This document shows, one piece after another, positions 24,763 to 36,748 of a stretch of 64,000 nt of DNA; position 1 is the stretch's first letter, and each line of letters begins with the position of its first letter. The stretch is from positions 37,127,309-37,191,308 of the forward strand of contig NC_023751.2 in assembly GCF_000499845.2 (NCBI RefSeq), in the 5' to 3' direction. Made by a program: the position numbers and the translations under genes. The notes under the pieces were generated by a model that was not told where the DNA came from, ran no database searches, and was given only the letters and a program-made list of their open reading frames with translations. Origin of the DNA: Phaseolus vulgaris (lineage: Eukaryota > Streptophyta > Magnoliopsida > Fabales > Fabaceae).

Positions 24763-24797
24763 AACTCGAAGACTTTAAGAAAGGGTCTTCTGTAGTT
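24763..24797 (+). promoter_or_regulatory. 3'-UTR hairpin, gene B
   Basis: RNA stem AACU, C, GAAGAC, an 11-nt loop, then GUCUUC, UGU, AGUU. The inner stem (GAAGAC/GUCUUC) is identical in genes C, E and F. The outer stem here is AACU/AGUU where the others have AGCU/AGCU, a compensated change. Confidence 0.7.
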
Positions 24798-24899
24798 GTG
24801 GAAGTTTATGTAGTTGAATAAAGTGCTCTATGGTTTGAATACCAAAAGGGCAGCTACTATGTGTTGTATGAAGCCTTTAAGGGATGTAATTAATGAAAT

Positions 24900-26720
24900 T
24901 TCACTTATATTATGGGTCTCCTCATTTGCGGTTTGGTTATATTTTATGTTTTTTTTTTAAATTTTGATGGGTTGGTATATTTGTTTGTAGTTAAAGATAA
25001 ATTTCTGTATAACTGATATTTTTGAATTTTCGGTTAGTCGTTTGAAGAATGGTTTATGTTAGGATGTAAGGTTTTATTATTATTTTTTTATTATAAATTA
25101 GAGATGATTTATATTTATTTATTATTTTTTTACTGATAAAAAAAATAAGATATATATGAAGGAAAGTTTCTTCTTGCACTCCTAATTTTTTTTCCTGCAC
25201 CCTTACATTTTTTAAAATATGGATATCGAAATTGTCCTTTCACAATTTTATGTAATTTTGGAATAGGGATTCCATAAGAAAAAAGTGTTTCTGTAACAGG
25301 GATTCATAAACAAAGAGTATTTTAATAGAAATTCCAGAAGACAAAAATATTCCAGAATACATTTATTTATTTATTTTTAAATTGGATAATTTGAAATTAA
25401 TAAATGTGTTATATAAATATTTTAGAAAGAACAATCCAGAAATATTTTTAAAAGAGATAAAACAATTTTATTCGAAAATGATATAATGCAATAAGAAATT
25501 TGTTAGAATACAAAGAACAAACAAAACCTCGATGGAAAAATACAAATCTTTCTAAAATATTCTCTCATATAAAGATTTTACATAATTCTAATCCAAATAC
25601 TATTTTAATGTTTGTGATAGTTTCTGTCCCAAAAATAAAATTTTATAGTAAAATAATTAATGACATTTTTGTAACAGAAAAGAATGCTAATTGGATGTCT
25701 CGAAGATAAAATTCTCTATGTGACAAACAGATAAAAAAATATATACTTAGTATTTTGCTTTTGCAAATTGTGATTCTATTTCTGTCAAATTGGAGATATA
25801 ATTTTTTCTTAAGTTGTATACCTACCACAAATAACACGTAAATTAAAATATTTTTGTATATTGCAAAATATTTATATAACTTATTATTTATTTATTGTAG
25901 ACGATTTTAATATGCTTTTTTATTAATAATATTTTTTATTTATGAAATATTAATAACCATAAATTATATTATATGGAATATATACACATTTCATATAAAA
26001 TAATTGATATTATATGTATTAACTCTTTAATTGTTGTGATTATTAATTAACTATTCCTCACAAGTCAATTAAAATAGCACATAATAGAATTGTATGAGGT
26101 TTTTTATATTTGTTATTTAAGTTTTTTTATATCTTGAAAAAAGGAAGCTATCTTAATAAAGTAACTGTCTTATTTAAAACACAAAGGATTAGTGCTCACA
26201 ATAGCACCATCACAAAAAAGAAACACATAACTATATAATTACACTATGGTCACCACCACAATTTTTTTTTTATGTTTATGTTGTACTAGAGTCAGTTTAA
26301 TAACTTTAATAATATCGTATGACTGATATTAAATAATTGTAATAAGAAATTGTTTTTCTTTTTTCATACCATTTCCTGCATGCATATTACTTCACGCACT
26401 GCAAAATCTACCTACGTCATGGAGTTTACGTAGGTAAGAATGGTGAAATATTTAAATATGCTAAAGCAAATTTGTATCCGAGACTTTGACTGGAACAAAA
26501 TATTTTGTTTGGGGGGATAAATATCAATTAATGAAACACTAAAGTGGGTCCAAAGTTTGGTACAAAATTCCTTCCTATAATAAGAAGAAAAAAATATAGA
26601 GTAGCAATGAGACATCTCAGACATGTTTCGATCTTTATACAGACATTTTAAAAATATTTTAACTTTTATATATAAAATAATTAAAATCAACTTATTCAAC
26701 ACCTGACTTACAACTACAAA
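24900..26720. other. Intergenic, no gene seen
   Basis: AT-rich. A retroposon tail-like end (ACTGATAAAAAAAATAAG) lies at about 25,130-25,150. The segment from 25,165 (TTTCTTCTTGCACTCC) resembles the end of the MITE at 17,625. A perfect 9-bp inverted repeat, TACCTACGT and ACGTAGGTA, lies at 26,409-26,436. Confidence 0.45.
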
Positions 26721-26734
26721 CATGAAATCATTAG

Positions 26735-27186
26735 AATAAGATCATTTTCAACGGTGGAGTGGTGAATCACTTTGAAATCTTTTCTATGGCCCAATTGAAA
26801 GTTCGATTTTGGTTTACCTCTAAAGTTCTCACTGCTCATTTTTCCTTTTTTGATTGGTGTTTGGTCCATATGTCTTGTCTCAATTTGATTTATGTTGTTT
26901 GTTTCTTGTTTTCTTTGGTGTGTTGTCATGAATGGGTTGAGTGATGGTTGTTTGTGAGTTTGGGGTGGATGTTTTTTACGATGTTATTAGTTTGTTTGTT
27001 GGGTTGTCTTGTTATTTCTTTTTTAAGCTATGGTTGTTGTTGGGTTGTTTCCTGTTAGATGATGAATTTTTTACTTGTTTGGGAGTGAGTGTTTTGAAGA
27101 GGTGTACAGTGTCTTGATATATATAAATGTTGAACCACCCTTGAAATAATTTTATTTATTTATTTATTATTGTTGATAAAAAAAAA
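26735..27186 (+). mobile_element. Short retroposon copy, near full length
   Basis: The left end AACGGTGGAGTGGTGAATCA matches other left ends (AAAGGTGGAATGTTGGATTA at 61.35 kb, AAAGGTGGTGTG at 36.15 and 60.36 kb). About 50 bases in, GAAAGTTCGATTTTGG resembles a pol III B box. The right end is TGTTGAACCACCCTTGAAAT, then ATTGTTGATAAAAAAAA. About 450 bp, non-coding. A SINE-like origin is an inference. Confidence 0.65.
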
Positions 27187-27189
27187 GAC

Positions 27190-29150
27190 ATCTATCTAAC
27201 TCTAGAAACCATGAAACCAAACCTCAATAATGGAAAAGGAATGGAATGCCAAACCATTAGCAAGGTATATGTTCCTTTCTGACCATTGCTTTTGGAGTTT
27301 GAATATGTTTTATTCTCTGCTTTCGGTTCTTTAACCTTATGAACTACTTCAAAAAAACTGTAGATGAAGATTGTTCCAATTGCAAGGGATAGAAGATGTG
27401 AATATTTGAATGAAATACTTATGAAAAACACTTTTTGGACTGTGGATCGTCTTGTTCAGTGAGACTCATAATTCAACATACATAATCTTTGTAGAACCTA
27501 AATAGATAAATCCTTTTCTAGATAACATTGCATATTCCATATCTTGTTCCATGAAAAACAATGTTCGGTGTTTAATGTATTAATATTTTCATATTTTTTA
27601 ATGAAAAATATTTTGTAGGATCTTAGTTTCGAATTGTGTGTCATTTTGTTTATTTATTCATTATTTAAATTTAAATTCAATGAATTTGAAGTAAATTAGT
27701 TTACAGGTTTAGAAAGAAAATTTGCAACGAAAAAATTTGGTAAAATTTAAAGGATTTTATGTAAAACATTATATTAGAATTTGAAGAAGGAAATTTTGAT
27801 AGTTTTATTTTTTATTTTAACAAGAAGAAAATTTTGAATAAAATAAAGTTTAAAACTAGCGATAACAAGCTTTGTCCCGATCCATTTTGATTAGTAAAAT
27901 GTAAGTTGAGTTGACCTATCATATATAGAAAATGCGATTGATTTTATTTACTGTCTCGCATAATTTTCTGCATATTAGTCCGCATAAAAAGTATTTTTTA
28001 AAAATTTAATGAAAAATAAAATTTCAAATATATAAATCTTAAATAAATTTTTGTGTGTATTAAATTAATTATTTTATTATTTAAATTAATTAAATAAATA
28101 GTCTCGTAATATTATTCTCACGACACAAAAAGTTACTATAGTTTTATGATTTTTAATGAAATTTTAATTTTAATTCTACTAATAGATTGACTAGTAAAAT
28201 ATTTTATTAAACATATACACTTTTTAAAGTAATATATAGACAAATGATTATTATTTTTATTAAAAAAATCATAAATATTAATATTTATAATACATAATAT
28301 AATATATAAATATATATAATACTATATTTAAATTTTATTATAAAATGACTTAGATCCGGTTACTATATTAAATGAGTATTGAAACATAAACAATACATAC
28401 ATTTTAGAAAGACAAAAAAATTAAATATAAAAAATATCAAATTTTACCGAATTTCATGAATGTGTTATAAATTAGAGATTGAGGGTAGTTTCTTCATGTA
28501 CTTCCATGCCTTTCCTCTTACACTCCATACTTCAAAAAATACTCAAATTACACTTTGATATTTTTCATCTGAACATTTTTTCTTTAATTCCGAAATTGAA
28601 ATTTGGAGACTTCATAAATTATAGAATTTGGAAGTTAAAATGTAGAATGCATGATATAGAATACAAATTTTGTATTATTCTAGATTGTAAAATCCAAAAT
28701 ACAAATTTATATTCTGAATTATAAAATTTAGAATGAATAATTATAAAATTTTGAGAATATGAATTACAGGAAGATTTTTTTTTTAAATTTTAAGATATAC
28801 AAATTATGCGATTCAGTCTGCCTCACACTTAATCTTTGTGAATGACAGATTATGCAGAACGAATCTAAACGTGTCACCAAATTCAAATTGACAACCGACC
28901 TTGATTTTTTATTGGGCCGCGGATCCATCCTCTAGGTCATCCTATTTAAAGCAATTTAATTATGATATTTTGAATACAAAACACGGATTTGAGATTTTGA
29001 AGGAAATTAAAATTGATAAAAGCCAAATACGGTTTAAGTAAACGAAAAATTAAAGATTAAAATCACACAATTAAACAAATTTAAACTAAATTAAGCCACT
29101 GCATCATGGAAACCACTTCAAACACTGCCAAATCTAAAATTTACAGCAAA
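27190..29150. other. Intergenic, very AT-rich, no gene seen
   Basis: Contains fragments of the dispersed GC-richer repeat near 27,880-27,980 and 28,800-28,930 (GTCCGCATAA; GCCGCGGATCC). Otherwise no identifiable content. Confidence 0.45.
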
Positions 29151-29159
29151 AGATTTAAT

Positions 29160-30400
29160 GAGGGTGACGAAAATCTTGTGTTTCACAATTTGACTGGAAA
29201 AAAAACGAATCAATGGCATAAATGGGGTGGCATTTCCACGAAGAAAAGTTAAAAATGTTTCAATCTAGGGGATTGCAAGAAGTAGATAATTATTTAAAAT
29301 CCAAGAATCTGATACTGCAACACCCATATTCTGAATGATTTATTTTCAATCAGTTTATATTAGACACATATATCATTTGTTAAATTCATTATTTTTGTTG
29401 ATACTTGTTTGATGAAGTTACTTTGTCTTGGATAATCATATGGAAGGAGAAGAGTTGGCAAGTTGAACGAATATACTAATCCATCATGACTTAAATACAC
29501 TGTTTTTGAAAAGATGAAAATGGAACCTATCTGCAATATATTATGATCTCAAAGCATTATTATATTGGAACTGCTTAAGCAGTAATTAGATTCAACAAGA
29601 AGTTTCTGGAAAACTGTACGGTTCAGGACGAGGACTAGACAACCAAATATAAACTCAATTCTTAATTAGTATCGACCGATACCATCATATCTCAAGAAGA
29701 TTAATAAGGTTAATCAACAATTAAATATTAGATAATATGTTCTTAATTATAATTCATATTCTTAAACCGACCCAATAGTAAAGAATTAATGATAATTATA
29801 TAAATATGCACATATTTCAATAAGATACATTATTATACATTAAATATATCAAGTGCTAAATATCGAAATCTCACTTAAACATTGGAGTAACTTTTACTGA
29901 TAATACATGAACCAAAAAGTTAAGAGGAGTACGAAAAGTTCAACCAAAAGAAAGAGGAATATACCAACTAATTGAGAAAGAAAAACAATCCTCCTCTTAA
30001 TTCTAATCTAGTTGTTCAAGAACAATAACAAAAACATATTACTCATATGTGACATGAATTTCGATTGATTTAAAAGGGAAAGAAAGCTAGAAAAAACCAA
30101 CTAGAGAAAGAACTCTTCATAATTTGGAGAGGTATTGAGTAACTCGTAATTTTGAAAGTTAAATGCTAACAGTTTGTGGAATAACAAAGATTCACAAAAT
30201 AAAATTCTTCTTTATTTTAAAAAAAAAAAGGAATTCGAATTAGATTCACAGTACCTTTATGCTCTATTTTTCTTTTGCACTGTAATTTTCAGCTTTTAAC
30301 ACTGCCATATTAATTTTAATTTGTTGAAAAGAATCTCTGCCCTATGTTCATCTCCATCACACTAATCTTCACTTTCCATTAGTGTTGTGTTTAGGGTGTT
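29160..30400. repeat. Segmental duplicate block, copy 2 (upstream of gene C)
   Basis: Counterpart of 19,270-20,700 (see there). Near 29,605-29,640 the words GGAAAACTGTACGGTTCAGG and ACGAGGACTAG resemble the Lys-Leu-Tyr-Gly-Arg-Arg coding of the family, but no frame extends from them. Confidence 0.6.
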
Positions 30401-30418
30401 ATATGAGTTTCTAGCTGT

Positions 30419-30772
30419 GAAATTCTTCCTACACCATACACCATATCAATTTCAACATGTACCTAATCTGCTATTAAAAATAATAAAAATATCTTTTTAA
30501 AATAACGAAAATAATTTTAAATAAAAGGAGTGTGTAGATAAAAATTACTTTCAAAATCATTTATTCGAGAATATTTCAGATTTCAATTTTGAGAAATTTT
30601 TATCCAAAATGTATTTTCAATTTTATGTTTTGGATTTTTTTTTTGAATTATATTTTTCAAATTTTGAATTATAATTATTATACTGGATTTTAAAATACAA
30701 AATAAAGATAATTTTAAAATTTTTAAAAAATTAAATGTTAGAGGTTAAAATTGATATGGTGCTGGAGAAATT
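30419..30772. mobile_element. Small inverted-repeat element (MITE), second family member
   Basis: The left end GAAATTCTTCCTACACC...CCATATCAATTT pairs with the right end AAATTGATATGGTGCTGGAG followed by AAATT. AT-rich interior, non-coding. Same type as 17,625-17,822. Confidence 0.65.
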
Positions 30773-30799
30773 GTCTAGCCTATATGGGGCTATGATATT

Positions 30800-31779
30800 T
30801 TGTTGGAGGTATGTCTCAACCATGGGAATATTGTCCTCTTTTATATAATGGATTGAGCATCTAATACACTATTTTATTCAATTTATTTTTTATTAATAAA
30901 AAATATTTTTATATATATTTTCAAGATCAAAGGATCATAGTTTTACAAACGAGTCTAAAACAAAAATGCCTTTAAAACTTAGTTAGACTTCTAAAGGATC
31001 AAACTTAAATAGAAAATTCTACTTAAAAAAAACAAGTTAAAAAGATATGATATTACAAAAAAATTAATTTGGTTGGATGTTGGCCATTTAGAGTTAGGGT
31101 TTAAGATTTAGTTTTTAAGAAATATGTTATTGTAAACCATTAATAAAATAATTATTTTTTTTAATAAAAAAATATTCATAACAACTAATTTAGAAATAAA
31201 AAAATAATTAATATATAATGATTAAATTATATATTATTTTGTAAATTAAAAAATTATTAATATTTAAAATATTTTTTAAATTAGTATCTAATATTAACTA
31301 TCAAAATTTTAACATTAATTATTTTATATTATAATTTAAAATTAAAAACTAATTTAAAATCTATTTTCCGTGATAGTCCCCTTAAAATTCCATCTAAATG
31401 ACACATCAATACTAGTCAGGTTTTGAATATTATTAAAAATTGGTGAGGAAGATGCTGAAAGCATGTTATATGGTACAAATGGGAAGAGAATCATATTCGT
31501 AGGACACAGACATACCCTCAATAATTCACTCTAACTTACTCCAATTATTGGACTCTATATGCTCAAATTCAATCAATTTAATTATGATACTTTTTCAGTA
31601 CAACCATATAAATTATTTATGATACTATTTTATTATACTGAGAACTTTAATTGTAAGTTTATGGCTTTTGTTGAAAGGGTTTATGTAAGGGAAACGGCAA
31701 CTAAAAACTTTTACTTTTAAAACCAATCAAATAAAAATTTACTTAATTATAACTTAGTATACGTAAGGTTAAAGATGCA
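30800..31779. other. Intergenic with a decayed fold-back element
   Basis: About 31,100-31,375 keeps worn words of the CACTA MITE family (TTAGTATCTAATATTAACTA, AACTAATTTAAAATC). Nothing else recognisable. Confidence 0.4.
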
Positions 31780-31945
31780 AATAGTTTCTCCTTGTAAGAA
31801 GGGTTTTAATGTCTTTTGGTTGGGTAGTTTTCTTTTTTATAATTCTGTATGATATACAAAACTAAAAGGGATTTGAGTTATGTATAAGGGTCGAATCATC
31901 TTTGAAATGATCAATATTTTTTTTTTCTTGCTGATAAAAAAATAG
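31780..31945 (+). mobile_element. Retroposon tail copy (5'-truncated)
   Basis: Ends with the family tail TATGTATAAGGGTCGAATCA and CTTGCTGATAAAAAAATAG. The 5' part is eroded. Confidence 0.5.
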
Positions 31946-32040
31946 ATGCAAATTTTATTTATTTATTTTGTTCAAGTTTTACTACTGATGTCGTTATTAC
32001 TGATAGCTTTTCTGGAACGGTTATAATAATTACTAGTTTA

Positions 32041-32700
32041 GCGATTCACTTTTGAGAAGATTCGTGATCTCGTTCTTGGCGAGAACGTCATAAGAAGGGG
32101 TTGTGGGGAATTATTTAGTGAATCGCTAAATGTCATCAGAGGTAAGAGAAATATTAGAGGTAGTGGAAGCATGATCGGAAGAAGGAGTCAGTCAAAGACT
32201 CAGGTGCTCAAGTGTAACATGTTGGAACTGTAAGGAGGTGGGGCATTTCAAGAATCAATGCCAAAATGATAAATAAGTCAACATTGCAGAAGACTCTACG
32301 GACGAGGACCTCTTAGTCTATTCTGCAGATAGCAGTGTGGATTCTTGGGTCATGGATTATGGTGCTTCATTTCATGCTACCCACAACAGTAAAGCATTGC
32401 AGAATCTAGTTATTGGGGACTTTGGGAAGGTAAGACTAGCAAAAAACAGAACTCTTGATGTTATGGGCATGGGTGACATAGTGTTGAAGATGCTAGTCGG
32501 TTTCTGGACTTTGAAGGATGTCAGAGTCGTTTCAAGCTTAACGAAAAGTTTGATTTCTTTTAGGGAGTTGGACGAACAGGGACATGATGTGAAGTTCGAA
32601 AATCAGCAGTGGAAGGTTGTCAAAGGAAATCTTGTCATGGCTCGTGGAAGAAAGAAAGGTTCATTGTATATGGTCGGATTAGCGTTTGAAACAGAATGAA
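32041..32700 (+). pseudogene. Ty1/copia gag-protease remnant
   Basis: Fragments in order: FEKIRDLVLGE (gag), a CCHC zinc knuckle CWNCKEVGHFKNQC (about 32,220), then from 32,337 the start of a copia protease region DSWVMDYGASFHAT. The usual protease signature Asp-Ser-Gly-Ala is Asp-Tyr-Gly-Ala here, so the catalytic triad is altered. The frame then runs to a stop at 32,699. A stop and frame change separate gag and protease, and no integrase, reverse transcriptase or LTR is adjacent. A dead fragment of an LTR retrotransposon. Confidence 0.85.
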
Positions 32701-32824
32701 AACCTAATTAGTTGCCCATGGACATAGGTTGCATATTGGCGACCGAACCACGTTAAATCCTATGTTGTTTATTTTTTGCAGTTGATTCATGATTGTGCAT
32801 GTTGCTTGCGCGTGCGTTTTTTCC

Positions 32825-33050
32825 CATCACTAGTTGATATCTAATTAGTTGTCAAAGTTTTAGCTAAAATAGTTAGTAGCTAACCTTTGATAGTTAATGT
32901 TGTATACCAATTTAGAAACTATTTTATAATTTTTTACTAATAGTAAAAATTACTTTAGATGTATTAAATAGTATCTAACTTAGTCACACTAATTATTTTT
33001 TATTTTTAAAATTAGTTTCTATTAAATAATTTCTTCGTAGTGTAATTACT
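32825..33050. mobile_element. Partial CACTA-type MITE
   Basis: Right half of the fold-back family: GATATCTAATTAGTTGTCAA, CCAATTTAGAAACTATTT, TTAGTCACACTAATTATTTT, ending near TTTCTTCGTAGTG. Confidence 0.65.
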
Positions 33051-33562
33051 AGTAGAGTGATTAAAAAGTCAAAAAATTGTTTTTATAAAAAAAACAAATA
33101 TATTTAAAAAATAAACAAATATTCAAACCATAAATTAATGAGTATAAATTCAAGTCACTTACTAGAATGATCTTTCTCTTCCTTCTATAGTATATAAATG
33201 AAGAAGGAATGAAAAAGCTAACGGAATCCATAAAAATGAATTGTGTCATCTGATAATTATACACTTTCTTTCTCTTATTTTCTTCAATATATATATATAT
33301 TCTTTTATTTTTTTCTTTCTTTCAAACAATTAAAAAAATCATCTAAATTTATTATTTTTTTTCTTTATTTGTACATTCTTTCCTTTCAACTTCTTTTTTT
33401 CTCCACACTCTTTTACTAACCAAACAAGTGTTGCACTTGAGTAACCACCATCTTTATTCTGAAAGTGTATAGCATCTACCATTGATTTTTTAATATTCTT
33501 CTTGGCTACACAGGAAGAGCTAGAGATGAAGAATATGAATTCCTTTTTGAACTATCATATTC

Positions 33563-33570
33563 TATATAAG
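33563..33570 (+). promoter_or_regulatory. TATA box, gene C
   Basis: TATATAAG, 68 bases upstream of the gene C start. Confidence 0.65.
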
Positions 33571-33630
33571 CCCAAAGCTTCTCATCCTTTTGAAGTGTAG
33601 AATTCCACACAACCAAAGCAGCAGATATCC

Positions 33631-33870
33631 ATGGCATCGTCTCAAGAACACCTCAGAAAGATTGCTTTAGAAGATTTCGATCTGGTAGAGAAGCTCTACG
33701 GTCGTAGGAGCACTTCCAGTGATGCATTTTCTGGTCGACGTGAAGGCTTTTGGGTGGTTCATCAGATCCCTTATGAAGAAATGGAAAAGCCTTCTCTCAA
33801 AACCAAAGAAGTTGCAAATTACCCTAGAGCAAAATTCCAGAATCGTTGGAATAGGCCCATAGTATTTTAA
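33631..33870 (+). CDS. Small-protein family member C (79 aa), function unknown
   Basis: Single exon. HLRKIALEDFDLVEKLYG matches the family N-terminal block, with Gly to Ala after the first Ile and Gly to Asp in the EGF triplet. A Ser/Arg-rich middle (RRSTSSDAFSGRREG), WVVHQIPYEEMEKP and the C-terminal PRAKFQNRWNRP follow. No signal peptide, membrane helix or cysteine. Closest to gene B in sequence and in having the 3' hairpin, about 107 bases after the stop. TATA box at 33563, a short spacing. Of the 5' flank, the block at 29.2-30.4 kb is duplicated upstream of gene A; a copia fragment and MITEs have since entered between it and this gene. Confidence 0.8.
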   Translation: MASSQEHLRKIALEDFDLVEKLYGRRSTSSDAFSGRREGFWVVHQIPYEEMEKPSLKTKEVANYPRAKFQNRWNRPIVF

Positions 33871-33977
33871 CCATTTTAACTTTTTATGCAACTTATGTTT
33901 GAAATGTTAAGATTGTTATCTTGAAGAGGGTTTCCATGCATATGAATTTAGGTTAAGTATATTCTATGTATTTATAT

Positions 33978-34029
33978 AGCTCGAAGACTTCCCAGTTTAT
34001 ATATATATAAGGCAAGGTCTTCTGTAGCT
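33978..34029 (+). promoter_or_regulatory. 3'-UTR hairpin, gene C
   Basis: AGCU, C, GAAGAC, a 28-nt loop containing a (TA)n run, then GUCUUC, UGU, AGCU. Same stem as in genes B, E and F, but the loop has been lengthened. Confidence 0.7.
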
Positions 34030-34109
34030 GAGGAGGGATATTAGTTACCTCTGTAGTTTGTGTGTGGTGAATTATGTTTAATTAAGTGGATGAATATAAA
34101 ATATATAAT

Positions 34110-36030
34110 TTATATTTATGAGTAGTGTGGATTCTCATTTCAGCCTTTGCCCAAATTCATGTTACAAAAATCATGAAATCACCCATGTTTACCATATGAT
34201 AACTCCAAATTAGGTGAAGATAATGGTATACATATATGATAATTTCAAATGAGGTGAAGATAATGGGATTAGAGTGATTCAAATTTGTAAATAACTCTAA
34301 TAGATGAAGATAACCGAATTAGACTGATGCAAATTGGTAAAACTGAACATATTTATTTAATAGTAATAATACTATAAAAAAAATTATTAAATAAAAATTA
34401 ATTTAAAAAATAATAATTAGTTATTATGTTAAATAAATTATTAAATACTATTTTATAAATTAAAAAATATATATTTAAAGTAATTTTTATTATTAATAAA
34501 ATTTTATAAATTATATTTATATTTAATTAGTTAATTAGTATAAATATTTTTAGAATTAAAATAGTTGGTAGTTAAAAATTTAGTGAATTTAATAATTTTA
34601 GATAAAATTTTAGACCTAATTTATAAATTTTTATTAATAATAAAAATTATTTTAAATATTTTTTAATAAAATTTAAAATAATAGTCATTTCACTCCTCTG
34701 TTTCATATATCTCTCTTTCCATAAAATCACCTATTAAAAATAAGTTAGCATGTTGGGTTAATGATGTAAAGGGTACACCATATTATGCTCTTTCTCTGCA
34801 AACTGACTTTTGTAAACAAAAATATTTCATCACTTCCTACCCTAGCTACCTTAGACCACACCCATCAATATTCATTATCCCATTTTTCATCTCCAATTAA
34901 TTATATAGAATGATAATATCTAAAAGTTGAATCCCTTAATTCTATCCATTTTATCGGTAATTAATTTTCTTCAATTCAACAAATAATTTCATTCTCTCAT
35001 TCTTTTTTATCTTCATTCAATCAATCTATTATCATCATCCAAAAGGTCCAATTCACTTATTCCGAGTAACATTTGTTTTGTGTTATTTATCACTCTAAAC
35101 ACTTCTTTGTTCTAAATTTTTAAGTTATTTTTTAGTAATTTCATTTTTTTTTCTTTATTGAATATATTCCTGATTTATATATGTGATAATTATCCCAAAA
35201 TCTAGATAAGATAATAGATAAACTTTTGTTGTAGGTGATATCAATTGTTTTGTGATGAATACCAAGTAACAATCAAATTATAATGTTTGGATTATTACAC
35301 TTTTAAGTAGAAAACGTTACATCCTAATTATTAGTTATAGTTGATTCAATTCAACAATTGATATTGGATTCAAGATCATGAATTTAATTTTCAATGAAAC
35401 AATTGTTTAGAAAAAATTATTGTAAGTTGTACAATTATATATCTTGTGACATAGGACAATTACATTTGTAAGATTAAATACAAGTCTTAATTTGTGATAA
35501 TATGACTTTTGTGAAATTAAAAACGTTACCGTGCCTACATGATTATTTTATCAGCCAGGGTGTATAGATTGATAATATGGAAAGAGGGATAGAGATAAAT
35601 TGATAGGTATGATAAATGATACAATTAAAAACAAAGAGAGAAAAGAAAAGAAAAGAAAAGTAAAGTGTAACATTAATTAATAGCATATGCTATGAGACTA
35701 GCTAGATGTATGGTGTATCTCATATATGCCTTGAGATATTTCTTTTGATGGACGGTAGGTCCAATATTCTTACCAACCTGAATGCCTCATATATCTTACA
35801 TATATTTTGCCAAACGCAAAGTATTAAATACGTAGATACGTTTTATTGAGAAAAAAATACGTAGATACGATATGGAGCCGTATTAATATTCTTTCGAATT
35901 CCCTCCCCAAGCCAAAGGATGAAACATTAACACCTATAGAAAACAAATTAAAGCTGTTGATGCAACAATTAAACCACACAAAATAATGCATGAGTGTGTT
36001 TCACACTTCTTGTAAATTTTTAAATGTTTC
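34110..36030. other. Intergenic between genes C and D
   Basis: AT-rich. About 34,370-34,690 is a heavily worn fold-back element of the CACTA MITE type. No gene seen. Confidence 0.45.
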
Positions 36031-36033
36031 TAA

Positions 36034-36121
36034 CTATCTCACTATAGTTTGAAAAAGTGTTTGGATTGCAGTTCTAGCTATCTCACTATAGTTTGAAAAA
36101 GTGTTTGGATTGCTGTTGTTA
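36034..36121. repeat. 44-bp tandem duplication
   Basis: CTATCTCACTATAGTTTGAA and AAAGTGTTTGGATTGC occur at 36034 and again at 36078 with almost no difference. Confidence 0.9.
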
Positions 36122-36149
36122 GTAAAATCTGAAAACATAGGAACAATCA

Positions 36150-36535
36150 TATTTTTAAAGGTGGTGTGTTTATTATTACAAAATATTCATATTGGCACAA
36201 CTAAATGATCTTGGGTCACAACTAAATCTGTTTCTATTTCCTTGAGTGCATTGATCATCTGGCTTGTATGTTTTTGATTAAGTGGTTGTGTACTTCAAGT
36301 CTTTGTCTGAGTAGTTTGGGTTTAAAGTATTTGTCCGTATGTATAAGCCTTGCCCTTTGGTTGGGATGCTTGCTTCGTCGTTAGTCTTAATTATTAGGTT
36401 TTAGCAAGCTGCAAGGAAAAATGTTGAGTCTGTTCTATCTTGTTCTGTATAAGGGTTGAACCATTTCTAAAAATGATTTTGTTCTGTATAAGGGTTGAAT
36501 TATTCCTAAAAATAATTTTGTTTTGTATAAGGGAT
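36150..36535 (+). mobile_element. Short retroposon copy with triplicated tail motif
   Basis: The left end TTTTTAAAGGTGGTGTG is shared with the copy at 60.35 kb. At the right, TTCTGTATAAGGGTTGAACC, TTCTGTATAAGGGTTGAATT and TTTTGTATAAGGGATTC follow one another about 40 bases apart. The tail motif is therefore amplified in tandem, as in the 31-bp array at 8.55 kb. Confidence 0.65.
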
Positions 36536-36689
36536 TCTTGCTTATTAGTGTATATATGTAGATGAACGAAATTAATGTAAGTTTGAATGTAGTAGAAGAA
36601 AAGGGCATCAACTTAATAATATGCAATAATGCACATGATGTGGGTCCAAACATAACACTTGTTAGGTAAAGAAGCATGGTTGTTTAGTC

Positions 36690-36696
36690 TATAAAT
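36690..36696 (+). promoter_or_regulatory. TATA box, gene D
   Basis: TATAAAT, 59 bases upstream of the gene D start. Confidence 0.6.
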
Positions 36697-36748
36697 GGGA
36701 GTGTAGTGATTGGTTTTGTTAGTATAGAGAGAGAGGTAGAGAGTGTAG

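Noticed and set aside
24763..24797. 3'-UTR hairpins as microRNA precursors
   Set aside because: The stem is only about 10 bp with an asymmetric bulge, too short for a plant microRNA precursor.
29570..29645. Possible additional relic of the small-protein family (GGAAAACTGTACGGTTCAGG)
   Set aside because: The left part aligns better with the non-coding block at 19.7 kb, and no frame reaches a start; too weak to call.
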